Shown piece after piece: positions 7,482 through 15,871 of a stretch of 29,181 nucleotides of DNA. Positions within the stretch are counted from its first letter, which is position 1; every line of letters starts with the position of its first letter. The stretch covers positions 65,667 to 94,847 of the forward strand of contig DIEZ01000025.1 in NCBI GenBank assembly GCA_002418885.1, in the 5' to 3' direction. Under the pieces are notes generated by a model, which saw nothing but the letters and a program-made list of their open reading frames with translations, was not told the DNA's origin and did no database searches. The position numbers and the translations under genes are program-made. Origin of the DNA: Syntrophaceae bacterium UBA5761. Lineage in GTDB: Bacteria > Desulfobacterota > Syntrophia > Syntrophales > UBA4778.

Positions 7482-8603
7482 TTACTGGAATAACGAAAGT
7501 ATCTGCTGCGGCGCCATGTTCGCCTGGGCAAGCATCGCCGTGCCCGCCTGCAGCAGGATCTGGTTCTTGGTGAACGAGGTCATTTCCTCCGCCATGTCCA
7601 CGTCGCGGATCACCGATTCGGCCGCCTGGACGTTTTCGATGATGGTTGCGAGGTTCGCCCCCGCATACATAAGCCGGTTCTGCGCTGCGCCTATATCACC
7701 TCTCACGGTGTTGAGCTTCGTGATTGCCTCGTCCACCGTCGTAAGGAAGGTCTGCGCCTCGGCTGCGGCATCCAGTTTGTCTTTGGAAAGACCGAGCTCG
7801 GCCGTTGTTGTCGCCCCGATCAGGATGCCGATCCGGTCATCTACCGTGTTTTTAGCACCGACCTGGAAGACAGAGGCGGTTGCACTGCTGGCGACGATCG
7901 TTCCGTCAGCTGTTTCTTTAAATTTGTCGTTGGCCGTCACAGTCAGCCCGAGGGCGTCGAATTTAATCTCTTTCGTTTCGTTTGTGCCGGGGGCAGTGAC
8001 GTCATAGAGGGTTTGCGAGAGTCGTTGGCCGCTCACCGTAGCGCTTATGGTTATGTTGTATTTGCCGGCAGCAGCCGTTGTTACTGTTGCAACGGTATAA
8101 GTCACTCCGGACTGCATCCCCGTGGCGCCGACGAACCCTTCTGAGGGAAGGAATGTTGACCCGCTGCTGACCGTCACGCCGAACGTCCCGTTCAACAGTT
8201 TTGTGCCGGCGTACTCGGTCGACTGGGCGATACGGTTGATTTCGTCGAGGAGTTTGTTCCCTTCGGCATTGATCTTGTCCAGGTTCGAGCCCGCGTTCGC
8301 AGAAGCCGCCTGGGTGGCCAGCTCTTTGAGCCTGGTGAGCATGTTCCCGATCTGGTCCACCGCCCCTTCGGCGACCTGCAGGAGCGAATTGGCCTCGGAG
8401 GTGTTTCGACTCGCCACCTTGTAACTCGCGATATCCGCCCTGAAGGCCTGAGAGATGGAAAGCCCCGCCGCGTCGTCGGCGGCCCTGTTGATCCTGAAGC
8501 CGGAAGAAAGCCTCTCCTGTGATTTGGCCATCGCAGAGTCGGTCATAGTCAACTGCCGATGCGCGTTCATCGCCGCGATGTTGTTTTGAATTCTTAGTGC
8601 CAT
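7482..8603 (-). CDS. fliC: Flagellin (FliC), major filament subunit
   Basis: 373 aa. The conserved flagellin N-terminus is intact (MALRIQNNIAAMNAHRQL; LSSGFRINRAADDAAGLSIS; then a helix with ATQAASANAG), followed by a variable Thr/Ala/Val-rich domain at about residues 145-270 that is the usual exposed region and the likely site of O-glycosylation, and the C-terminal D1/D0 helix (IENVQAAESVIRDVDMAEEM to LSLFQ). There is no other flagellin in the window. AAGGAGGA lies 8 nt before ATG 8603 and is itself part of a putative CsrA site. A sigma-28-type promoter lies about 190 nt upstream. The adjacent glycosyltransferase genes suggest that this protein is modified. Confidence 0.98.
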   Translation of the reverse strand: MALRIQNNIAAMNAHRQLTMTDSAMAKSQERLSSGFRINRAADDAAGLSISQAFRADIASYKVASRNTSEANSLLQVAEGAVDQIGNMLTRLKELATQAASANAGSNLDKINAEGNKLLDEINRIAQSTEYAGTKLLNGTFGVTVSSGSTFLPSEGFVGATGMQSGVTYTVATVTTAAAGKYNITISATVSGQRLSQTLYDVTAPGTNETKEIKFDALGLTVTANDKFKETADGTIVASSATASVFQVGAKNTVDDRIGILIGATTTAELGLSKDKLDAAAEAQTFLTTVDEAITKLNTVRGDIGAAQNRLMYAGANLATIIENVQAAESVIRDVDMAEEMTSFTKNQILLQAGTAMLAQANMAPQQILSLFQ

Positions 8604-8610
8604 GGTATTT

Positions 8611-8680
8611 ATCCTCCTTGATGTCTTATTGTCGAAGCGCGAATCCTTTCGACCCGCCGCTTCGCCGGCGTCCTTGCCGG
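8611..8680 (-). promoter_or_regulatory. Putative CsrA-binding leader of fliC (GGA hairpin loops)
   Basis: Read on the - strand, the fliC 5' leader holds three hairpins with GGA in the loop. The first is CCGGC-AAGGAC-GCCGG (8680-8665), a hexaloop with the C[ARGGAY]G form of the CsrA consensus. The second is CGAA-AGGA-TTCG (8651-8640), nested inside a CGAAGCG/CGCTTCG stem (8664-8658 with 8639-8633). The third is ATC-AAGGAG-GAT (8622-8611), whose loop is the Shine-Dalgarno sequence. In Bacillus subtilis, CsrA represses flagellin by binding two sites in the hag leader, one on the Shine-Dalgarno; the layout here is comparable. csrA and fliW are in the same window. The structures are read by eye and binding is inferred. 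Confidence 0.65.
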
Positions 8681-8708
8681 TTTGGTTAGAATGGTTTTAT
8701 TTGATCGA

Positions 8709-8730
8709 CCATCGCCTGACCGGGCGATGG
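8709..8730 (-). other. Perfect 8 bp hairpin in the fliC leader
   Basis: CCATCGCC and GGCGATGG form an 8 bp perfect stem around the loop CGGTCA on the - strand, upstream of the CsrA-like hairpins. It may stabilise the 5' end of the mRNA or set the fold of the leader. No riboswitch family is recognised. Confidence 0.5.
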
Positions 8731-8789
8731 CTACCGGGCCTGCGTGCTCACCTCCTTCCTTTTTTTCGTCCGGTTCTTTTTTGACACTT

Positions 8790-8817
8790 GTATCGGAAGG
8801 ACTGCGGGAAAACTTTA
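8790..8817 (-). promoter_or_regulatory. Sigma-28 (FliA)-type promoter of fliC
   Basis: On the - strand, TAAAGTTT (8817-8810), 12 nt, then TCCGATAC (8797-8790). The -35 box is identical to the enterobacterial FliA consensus TAAAGTTT, and the -10 box matches 6 of 8 positions of GCCGATAA; the spacer is 12 rather than 11 nt. The second sigma-28-like site in the window, at 18803, has the same 12 nt spacer, which supports both. Transcription would start near 8780, giving a leader of about 180 nt. Confidence 0.75.
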
Positions 8818-8866
8818 GGCCCTTTTTGCCGGGCGGGAGGAGGCGGCGGTTTTCCGGCGCGCGCCG

Positions 8867-11800
8867 TCAGTGTGAGGGTGCCGGCAGGTAAGATTCGAGG
8901 ATGGCGACGAGGTTGTTTGCCTGGGGTCGGAGAGAGGGACGGTCTTTGAGGGCGGCCCCGATGTCTTGCAGGACGGCAAGCATATCCCCCAACTTGTCGA
9001 TCACCCTCCGGCGGTTCAGGCCGAGCTCGGCGAGAATCTTGTCGCAACTCTCGACGAATTCGACGAAGCGCGGTTGTCTCAGCTCTATCTCGGCAAGGTG
9101 CATCAGCGCCGTGACATCATGAGGATTGATGTCGAGAACCCGTTCCATGAAAACCCTCGCCTCCTCGAGCCGCCCCAGTTCGAGGCTTATCATGCCGAGA
9201 TGAAACCAACTGTCGGGTCTGTCCCCGTCAAGCTCTATCGCCTGCTTGAAGTACCCGACCGCCTGTTCGAGCCGGCCCGTCTCTTCGTGGACGACCCCGA
9301 GCGCGCAGATGGTCTCGTGATTATCGGGTTCCCGCCGGAGGCTTTTTTGCAGCGCCTCGAGGGCAAGGTCGTGTTCACCTCTTTTCCGGCAGAGCGCGGC
9401 GAGGCGGTTCAAGACCACGACATCTTCGCTCCCAAGTTCCCACAAGCTCTCTAAGCACCTTTTCTCGTCGTCTTCTCTGCCCCTTCTGTTGTTGAGCTTG
9501 GCGAGCATATACCAGACTTCCTGCTGCTCCGGCGCCTGGTAGCGTGCGGCCTCGAGGCACCTTCCGGCCTGTCCCAAGTCGCCCGAGCGGTCGAGGTGAA
9601 AACAGCCGGCATTCCACCATACCTCCCATGGTTTTTCAGCAACGGAAGCGGCCGCAAGATATTCTTTCTCCATCTTGTCCGTCTCGCCGAGGTCGTGGTA
9701 GGCGTGGCCGATAAGCAGGTGAATTGCCGGGGCTTCGTTGGCGGTCGAGTTGATCACGAGCCCCGCCCTTTCCGGGTTTCTCTCGAAAATTTCCCGTAGT
9801 TCGAGAAAGCGGTGCCCGTAGTAAAGGACATCGTTCCATTCGGACCTTTCGGCGGCGACCATCGCCAGCACGTAGTGCGAGTCGAGATGGTCGGGGTAGA
9901 TGCTGAGGGCGTCGAGGGAATACGCGATAGCCTTGTCCAGGTCTCCCAGGCCGAAAAAGGCCATCGCCGCATTGTGGCGCGACCAGAGGTAGAGGGGGTC
10001 TTCGTCGTTCTGTCGGTTCGCCAGGTCGATCGCCTTCACCGACTCTTCGATGGCCTCCCTCATCATCCCCCGTGAAAGGTACGATGCACCCAGGTAGTGA
10101 TGGGGCATCGGGTTTTCCGGGTCTTCCTCTATCTGTTTTTTGAGAAGGCCGGCCGTCCGCAGGAATTTCTCGTGGGCCGTTTTTTCATCGACGTTGTAAC
10201 CGTAGTGCATGAGCTCGATGTGCGAGGCCTTTACCGAGCGCATACCGACGACGCGGTTGTGGACGATCCCTTCGTAGTGGATGACACCGTTATTCCTGAA
10301 TAGCCTCTCGAAATTGTGTCGCGCCGTCTTACGACCACCGCTGTAGCTGCTGATGATGTTGACGTGGATAGCGTCGGCATCGCCCGCCTCGCGGACGGCC
10401 TGCCGCAATTTTTCTCCACCGCCCTGAAGCAACTCCTCGTCGGCATCTATCTGGAATATCCAGTCGCCGGTCGCGTAGACAAGCGCCTGGTTCCTTGCCT
10501 TGCTGAAACTCCCTTCCCAGGGGTGGAAGTAGACCTTGTCAGTGTATCTTCTCGCGATGTCGACTGTTTGGTCCGTAGACCCGGTGTCTACGATAATGAT
10601 CTCGTCGACATAGTCCTTGACGCTCTCGAGGCACTGCTCCAGGAAGGCCTCTTCGTTTTTTACGATCATGCAACAGCTTATCGTGGGCTCTTTCCCTCGA
10701 TATTCGATCCTTTGGGCGATTTCGTCGAGGACCTGGCGAACGGTCGGGTCCGACCCGTTCAACTTATCCGCCTTGAGCAGGTAGTGCTGCGCCTCGGGCA
10801 GAAGTCCCTTATTGTAGTAAAATATCCCCGCCGCACGGGCAACGAGGAAGGGCGCCGGTGCCCAATCCATGGCCTCCTGGAATGTAACTTGCGCTTTTTT
10901 TCGGTCTCCCAGCTCGGCGTAGGCCATGCCGACAAGGGCGCCGATGTTCCATCTCTCCTTCAAGGTGCTGGTCACGAGACTGCCGAACTTATCGGGCGAT
11001 TTCTGCTGGAGTTCGGAAAGTCTCAGGTACTCGCGGCCGTAAAAGATCACCTTTCCCCACTCCTTTTGGTCGAAGTAGACAAGGCTCAGGACAAAATGAG
11101 AATCCACATGGTCAGGAAATCGGCTCAGTGCGGAAAGAGAGATCTCCTCCGATTCTTCGAGACGATTCAGTTTGTAACAGGATGCCGCCGCGTTGTAACG
11201 GCTCCAGAGATAGATGGGGTTTGCGCCCCCTCTCGCCTCGGCGAGCTCGACGGCCTTCTTGCTTGCCGTGAGGCTCTCTTCGAACATCCCCTGCATGAGG
11301 TACGAACAGCCGAGGTAATGGTAGGTAATCGGATTGCCGGGGTCGTCTTCGAGGTCCTTCTGAAGGAGGGACACGGTCCGCTCGAACTTCTTCCGGGAAG
11401 ACCCGGCGTCGAGGTCGTAGCCGTGATGGATCAGCCTGATGGTGAATACCTTTGCGTTCTTGATGCCGACTATCCCTTCGTGTATCCTCCCTTCGTAATG
11501 GATTGAACCGTTATTCCTGAATATCCTCTCGACGCAGTGGACGCTCTCGCTTTTTCCACTCTTTAATCTGCTGAAGATCTCGACCATTACGGCGTCGACG
11601 GTGTTGTCCTGAAGGGCCTCACGTAGACGGGGAATGTCCTCCTTCACCAATTCTTCGTCGGCGTCGATCTGGAATATCCAGTCCCCTTTTGCATATTTCA
11701 AATAGTGGTTTCGGGCCTCGCTGAAGCTGTCGTTCCATGGATGGAAATAGATCTTATCGGTGTACCTTTTGGCAATATCCACCGTACGGTCCGTCGAGCC

Positions 11801-11962
11801 GGTGTCGATGACGATGATTTCGTCGGCAACGCTTTTGACGCTTCTCAAGCACCGTTCGATGTTGTCCTCTTCATCCTTGACGATAAGGCAGACAGAGATT
11901 CTATGTTTCGGTGTTTCTTGGACAAAAACCTTCTTACTTTTCTTCGTTTTTTTATGTTTCAT
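8867..11962 (-). CDS. Tandem GT2 glycosyltransferase-TPR protein, probable flagellin glycosylation
   Basis: 1031 aa from ATG 11962, chosen because CGGAG lies 8 nt upstream; the frame also runs back to a TTG at 12070 with a poor ribosome site. It contains two family-2 glycosyltransferase domains. The first starts at about residue 22 (ISVCLIVKDEE, VIDTGSTDRT, DADEE with the metal-binding DAD at 100-102) and the second at about 428 (ISCCMIVKNEE, VDTGSTDQT, DAD at 506-508). Each is followed by about 200 residues of TPR helices, so a GT2-TPR unit of 406 residues is duplicated. More TPRs fill 700-950. The likely reaction is transfer of a sugar from a nucleotide sugar to protein or glycan in the cytoplasm. 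Its place directly upstream of fliC points to flagellin, but the substrate is inferred. Confidence 0.85.
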   Translation of the reverse strand: MKHKKTKKSKKVFVQETPKHRISVCLIVKDEEDNIERCLRSVKSVADEIIVIDTGSTDRTVDIAKRYTDKIYFHPWNDSFSEARNHYLKYAKGDWIFQIDADEELVKEDIPRLREALQDNTVDAVMVEIFSRLKSGKSESVHCVERIFRNNGSIHYEGRIHEGIVGIKNAKVFTIRLIHHGYDLDAGSSRKKFERTVSLLQKDLEDDPGNPITYHYLGCSYLMQGMFEESLTASKKAVELAEARGGANPIYLWSRYNAAASCYKLNRLEESEEISLSALSRFPDHVDSHFVLSLVYFDQKEWGKVIFYGREYLRLSELQQKSPDKFGSLVTSTLKERWNIGALVGMAYAELGDRKKAQVTFQEAMDWAPAPFLVARAAGIFYYNKGLLPEAQHYLLKADKLNGSDPTVRQVLDEIAQRIEYRGKEPTISCCMIVKNEEAFLEQCLESVKDYVDEIIIVDTGSTDQTVDIARRYTDKVYFHPWEGSFSKARNQALVYATGDWIFQIDADEELLQGGGEKLRQAVREAGDADAIHVNIISSYSGGRKTARHNFERLFRNNGVIHYEGIVHNRVVGMRSVKASHIELMHYGYNVDEKTAHEKFLRTAGLLKKQIEEDPENPMPHHYLGASYLSRGMMREAIEESVKAIDLANRQNDEDPLYLWSRHNAAMAFFGLGDLDKAIAYSLDALSIYPDHLDSHYVLAMVAAERSEWNDVLYYGHRFLELREIFERNPERAGLVINSTANEAPAIHLLIGHAYHDLGETDKMEKEYLAAASVAEKPWEVWWNAGCFHLDRSGDLGQAGRCLEAARYQAPEQQEVWYMLAKLNNRRGREDDEKRCLESLWELGSEDVVVLNRLAALCRKRGEHDLALEALQKSLRREPDNHETICALGVVHEETGRLEQAVGYFKQAIELDGDRPDSWFHLGMISLELGRLEEARVFMERVLDINPHDVTALMHLAEIELRQPRFVEFVESCDKILAELGLNRRRVIDKLGDMLAVLQDIGAALKDRPSLRPQANNLVAILESYLPAPSH

Positions 11963-12147
11963 GAAATTCTCCGTCTTTATTTCTGACGCATTGTCATCAG
12001 TTGATGCCTTAAAATATTTTATTAGACGGGCTTTAGAGGGCATTTTCGGTTCTTTTACAAACTTCACCAAAGGTTCCGCCGCTTGGTCCGGGAGGAATCA
12101 CTCACTCTGTGTGAGGGGAAGTAGGCTATTTGACGTTGAACCTCAAT

Positions 12148-12305
12148 TCAGATCAATCTGTAAATGATAAAATCTCCTCCATTTTCCCATTGGTTTGTCA
12201 TGCCGGCCTCACATTTGAATACTTCTTCCGCCGTGTACAACGATTTAAATCTGTCGATGAAGTCGTAGTGTGTAAAATCATCGATCAAAACGTACGAGCC
12301 ATTTT
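12148..12305 (-). pseudogene. Detached C-terminus of the second methyltransferase domain (frameshifted)
   Basis: Just past the point where the 738-aa gene leaves its frame, another frame on the - strand continues the same domain for 51 codons to TGA 12150-12148. It begins NGSYVLIDDF, contains THYDFIDRFK and ends with GGDFIIYRLI. This is the usual end of a class I methyltransferase fold, following directly on YDLMIVDGPNGNGRN in the upstream frame. There is no start codon or ribosome site for separate translation. The join is at a run of four A (- strand, 12305-12302); a fifth A would restore a single 789-residue protein. Confidence 0.75.
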
Positions 12306-14501
12306 GTAATGGTTTCTCATATGGAGAAAGGCGATGTTTCTGCCATTGCCGTTAGGCCCGTCAACAATCATAAGGTCGTAATAATCTGTTATATCTCCAT
12401 CGCGTATGTCGTAAAAATTATTTTTCTGCCTGGTTGCCAATGGGGTAACTTTGTGGTGCATCAGTTCTCGCAAATATTTCTTTTCTGCGAACATGAGATT
12501 GTACTGCTCATCGTCGCATTCAAGTAAATTTCGCAAAAGTATCTTAAGGAAATCATAATTGTTCTTTGGTTTGAATATGTACTCGGGGTCGTTATCGAAG
12601 CTGAGTATTTCAATTTTTTTTGAGGTATTTCTCAAGGCGCAATCGACAAGAAATTGTGTTGAGATTCCGGAACCGAATTCTATGATTCTGAAGGGACTTT
12701 TTTTACTGGCGGTGATGATGTCGTAGAGTTGTTGAAAAGCCGACCTGCTTAGACCCCACCCATCATTTCTATAAGCCTCAAAATGCATCTTTGCGGGAAA
12801 TGCTGAAGGATATGTCGCCGAGCTTTGAGGGATTTGACCGCACGCGGTACGGCTCTTTTCGTAAAAGTAAAAATCACTGGAGCTTTCCGGGTATATCTGT
12901 TCTTTTGTGCCGATTAGATGCCATTCTTTGAAATTCTCGCTTATATATTCTGTAAATTTACGCGGTTTAACGTGAGTGGATAACCGCATGCTTTCATCGG
13001 CGTCTGCGTCCCACGCATAGATGATGACATATTTTTTCGCCGATGCGAACAGGTTGCGTAAATACGTCTCATAGACGTTCTGCTCCACCAGGTGATAAAG
13101 AACGTCGATGGATAGAGCGCAGTCAAATTTTTCCGTTATTGATATTACCTCGAGAGGGCCTATCACGGAAAATTGTTTCGATTTGTCGTTTTTGTAACGG
13201 TTTTGACAGATTTCGATTGCCCGTTTGGATACATCCAGGCCGAAATATTTTTCGATGTTGTAAAAGCTCAGGTTATGCCCGTCTCCAACTCCAAACTCTA
13301 TCGCGGACTTTATATTTTTTTGAGAAATGAAACTGTTGATGCATTGTGCTTTGAAATGAGCCAATCGTTCATACGACCCATTACCGCTGTTTCCGCCGTT
13401 TAGATAGCGTTTTTCCCAGTAATCGCTTGACCGGAAATCATCTTCTGAGCCGGAGTGGTCAGCATGCGAATAGACGAACTCATCGCCGAGTTTCAGCTCG
13501 GACTTCAGCCTTTCTTTCACCATGGCATCGTAGCGGTCGAGGCGGAGCGTCGGTTTCTGGCGGGCATTGAAGGGGACGCCGAGGGAATAAGAGGGCCAGA
13601 TTCTGCGATTCAGCGAAAAATCTACAGTTTCGAGGATAGTCCTGATTCGGTCGGTGTAGGTGTGGTTTTCATGGATAAATCTGTAACCGTTCAGCGCTAT
13701 CGCCTCTCTTTCGTTTTCGTGGGCGAGATAGCATCGGATACTGTCGGTCAGTTCTTCGATGTCTCCGCTTGCGAATTGGACGAAATGCGTCCCCGCCCGG
13801 ACGAGGTCGGGGTCGGACAGGGTTTCACTCAACAAAAATGAACCTGCTCCCAGTACTTCGGCGACGCGTGTCTCGGTGTTCAAGAGGTCGGAGAGATGAA
13901 GGTTGAGGACGATACGGCTTTCGTTGAATAGAGTGTTCAATTTTTCCGGGTCCCAGATATCGGGACTGTAAACTTCGATGCCTTTCCCGGTCAGAGCTTC
14001 GAGAATTTTTTTTCTCCGAGGCGTTTTTGAGCCTACAAAGACGACGTCGTATTTTTTCGGTATATCGAGCTTATGATTGAGGACAGGGTCGACGGCCGCG
14101 CAGGGCAGCGGGAAGACCCTTTGCGCGCCGAGACGTCTGTAGACGAGAAGATTGGCGGGGTCATGGGAAAAGGCATAGTCGAAGGCGTGAAGATTGAAGG
14201 CAAGCTCCTTGCGTCGGGCGAGCGATGTCTCATCATGGCTCTCGGGTGTTCCGATTTGTTCCGCATACCAGAGGACGGTTACGCAAGGGGTTGACTCTAC
14301 AAGGTGAGGGTCTATGCCTTCCCCTTTGCAGACTAAGGTCAGATCTGCCTTTTGCGCCAGCAGGTCAGGGAGACGAGGACGCTGCTTGCGATAATCGGTT
14401 GATATCAGGGTGTGCCCTAATCCGTTGATCGCGGGAATCAGGCGGTTTTCGAAGCCCCATGGGTAGTTTGTCTGCTGAGCACCGACCAGATGAATGATCA
14501 T
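12285..14501 (-). CDS. Glycosyltransferase-methyltransferase-methyltransferase fusion, 3' frameshifted
   Basis: 738 aa as it stands. Residues 1-300 resemble CgeB-type family-1 glycosyltransferases (start MIIHLVGAQQTNYPWGFENR; YDVVFVGSKTPRRKKIL at 151; LNTETRVAEVLGAG at 207). Residues 355-550 are a SAM-dependent methyltransferase (motif I IEFGVGDGHN at 401, then FGLDVSKRAIE). Residues 600-738 are a second, with IIEFGSGIST at 606 and DLMIVDGPNGNG at 710. That last domain ends abruptly in HYKMARTF because of a one-base frameshift at about 12302-12305; the missing end is in another frame to 12148. The start ATGA overlaps the stop of the upstream GT4 gene by 4 nt. Bases from about 12150 to 13400 are visibly richer in A+T than the 5' half, suggesting a mosaic origin. 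Likely role: assembly and methylation of a flagellin glycan (inferred). Confidence 0.75.
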   Translation of the reverse strand: MIIHLVGAQQTNYPWGFENRLIPAINGLGHTLISTDYRKQRPRLPDLLAQKADLTLVCKGEGIDPHLVESTPCVTVLWYAEQIGTPESHDETSLARRKELAFNLHAFDYAFSHDPANLLVYRRLGAQRVFPLPCAAVDPVLNHKLDIPKKYDVVFVGSKTPRRKKILEALTGKGIEVYSPDIWDPEKLNTLFNESRIVLNLHLSDLLNTETRVAEVLGAGSFLLSETLSDPDLVRAGTHFVQFASGDIEELTDSIRCYLAHENEREAIALNGYRFIHENHTYTDRIRTILETVDFSLNRRIWPSYSLGVPFNARQKPTLRLDRYDAMVKERLKSELKLGDEFVYSHADHSGSEDDFRSSDYWEKRYLNGGNSGNGSYERLAHFKAQCINSFISQKNIKSAIEFGVGDGHNLSFYNIEKYFGLDVSKRAIEICQNRYKNDKSKQFSVIGPLEVISITEKFDCALSIDVLYHLVEQNVYETYLRNLFASAKKYVIIYAWDADADESMRLSTHVKPRKFTEYISENFKEWHLIGTKEQIYPESSSDFYFYEKSRTACGQIPQSSATYPSAFPAKMHFEAYRNDGWGLSRSAFQQLYDIITASKKSPFRIIEFGSGISTQFLVDCALRNTSKKIEILSFDNDPEYIFKPKNNYDFLKILLRNLLECDDEQYNLMFAEKKYLRELMHHKVTPLATRQKNNFYDIRDGDITDYYDLMIVDGPNGNGRNIAFLHMRNHYKMARTF

Positions 14502-15871
14502 AGGTGACAGACCTCTATAAAGACGTCGCCGATGCGTTTGCTCAGTTTTGAAAACGCGAGCTCATTTTCGGCATACCGCCTGGCGTTCGTACTTGTCTTT
14601 CTGAGAAGGTCTTCATCGTCGGCCATTTTCGCCATTTTTACGGCCAGGTCCGTCATGCTGACGACCTCCTCCGGGAAGGCGATATTGTCGTTGCGCGTTG
14701 CCTGGAAGGCGATATCGACAAGAAGGCCGTTGAAGCCATCCTTGATGAACTCGTTCATCGGCGGGGCGTTGGTTGCGATCACAGGGAGGCCGCAGGAAAG
14801 GCCCTCGAAAAGCGGCAAGCCGAGACCTTCGAGTTTCGACGGGAAGACCAGGATTTTTCCTTTGTGGTATAGACCCGGGGCCGGAACGGTTTCAACATGG
14901 TATGTGATCCTCCGGTTATTGGTGATCATATCGACCACAACGGGGGGTAGAAACTCCATTTTGACCTGAGAATGGACGAATAGACTGAGTTCGGGCATCA
15001 CCTTAGATACGGCGTCGAACGCGGCAATCACCGCCGGGGTCATCTTCCTGTAATTGATCCCAAGCCAGCCTGCGTTGTGGAAAAAGGTGTGTTCAGGCTC
15101 GTTTAATGGAAGGTGAAATAGCTCGGTGTCGACGCCCCACCCAATGTAGAAGGCACGGCAGGCATCTTTCACCAGTTCATAGGTTCGTTTCGTCGAGCAG
15201 AGAACGGCGTCGTATAGGTGCATATGCGCTTTCCAGTCATCCTTGTAGTAATCCAGATAGGTGAATACCTTCGCGCCGCTCCTCTTTGCCGCCCTTATGA
15301 GATTCCAGTCGTACTCTTCGTTGAAGACAACGACGTCCAGGTCATTGTCCCGTATCCATCTGACGATGACATCTGCCGGTATGTCGTACTGAGGCCAAAC
15401 CGTAAGGTTGGGAACGGCCCACTGACCCGACGTTTCCAGCATGGCCTGACCGAAAACTCCGCCGGTGCGGGCAAAAACGAATGTTTCATGGGTGCTGTCG
15501 ACGGCGTCACGGATCATCTTCGTCACATAGGATTGCCCTCGCTCGAACCAGATGGAGACAAAGCCCACCCGCAGGTGCTGCTTTCGGTCTCGGTCAGCAC
15601 CGGCCTTTTCTTCCGAGAAATCCTCAACCATCTTCAAGTTGGCAAGCGCATCAGCGTTTGAGCCGTCTTCTTTCAGGACATCATGAAAGCAGTCAATCGC
15701 TTCATCGATTAGACCCTGGTGAAACAGAATCACACCCAGATTATTTTTGGCCTCCAGGTGACCGGGTCTCGAAGATAAGACCTTCTCGAAGCATTCCCTG
15801 GCAGCGCGAATATCGCCTTCCTGGAAATGCCTTTCTCCTTGTTGGAGCAACTCTTCTATTTCATCCGCCAT
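14498..15871 (-). CDS. TPR-GT4 glycosyltransferase
   Basis: 457 aa from ATG 15871, which has GAGG 7 nt upstream; the open frame reaches a TTG at 15910, but that lacks a ribosome site. Residues about 5-85 form two TPR motifs (EGDIRAARECFEKVL, QGLIDEAIDCFHDVL). From about 100 a GT-B fold of the GT4 (group 1) type follows, with the donor-site signature FPSKLEGLGLPLFEGLSCG containing the E-x7-E motif, then GLPVIA. It would transfer a sugar from a nucleotide sugar; the acceptor is unknown. It overlaps the downstream fusion gene by 4 nt and so shares its transcript. Its neighbours point to flagellin or surface glycan modification. Confidence 0.85.
   Translation of the reverse strand: MADEIEELLQQGERHFQEGDIRAARECFEKVLSSRPGHLEAKNNLGVILFHQGLIDEAIDCFHDVLKEDGSNADALANLKMVEDFSEEKAGADRDRKQHLRVGFVSIWFERGQSYVTKMIRDAVDSTHETFVFARTGGVFGQAMLETSGQWAVPNLTVWPQYDIPADVIVRWIRDNDLDVVVFNEEYDWNLIRAAKRSGAKVFTYLDYYKDDWKAHMHLYDAVLCSTKRTYELVKDACRAFYIGWGVDTELFHLPLNEPEHTFFHNAGWLGINYRKMTPAVIAAFDAVSKVMPELSLFVHSQVKMEFLPPVVVDMITNNRRITYHVETVPAPGLYHKGKILVFPSKLEGLGLPLFEGLSCGLPVIATNAPPMNEFIKDGFNGLLVDIAFQATRNDNIAFPEEVVSMTDLAVKMAKMADDEDLLRKTSTNARRYAENELAFSKLSKRIGDVFIEVCHL

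Noticed and set aside
8700..8760. c-di-GMP-I (GEMM) riboswitch in the fliC leader, because of GGTAGCC and GGACGC words
   Set aside because: The words are in the wrong order and distance; GGACGC lies in the loop and arm of a simple hairpin, and the paired GAAA-tetraloop/receptor arrangement is absent.
10316..11506. + strand open frame opposite the GT2-TPR gene
   Set aside because: Antisense shadow; the - strand frame carries two intact GT2 domains.
12301..12310. Programmed -1 ribosomal frameshift site
   Set aside because: The run CAAAATG is not an X-XXY-YYZ slippery heptamer, and no strong downstream hairpin is apparent, so decay, phase variation or sequencing error is preferred.
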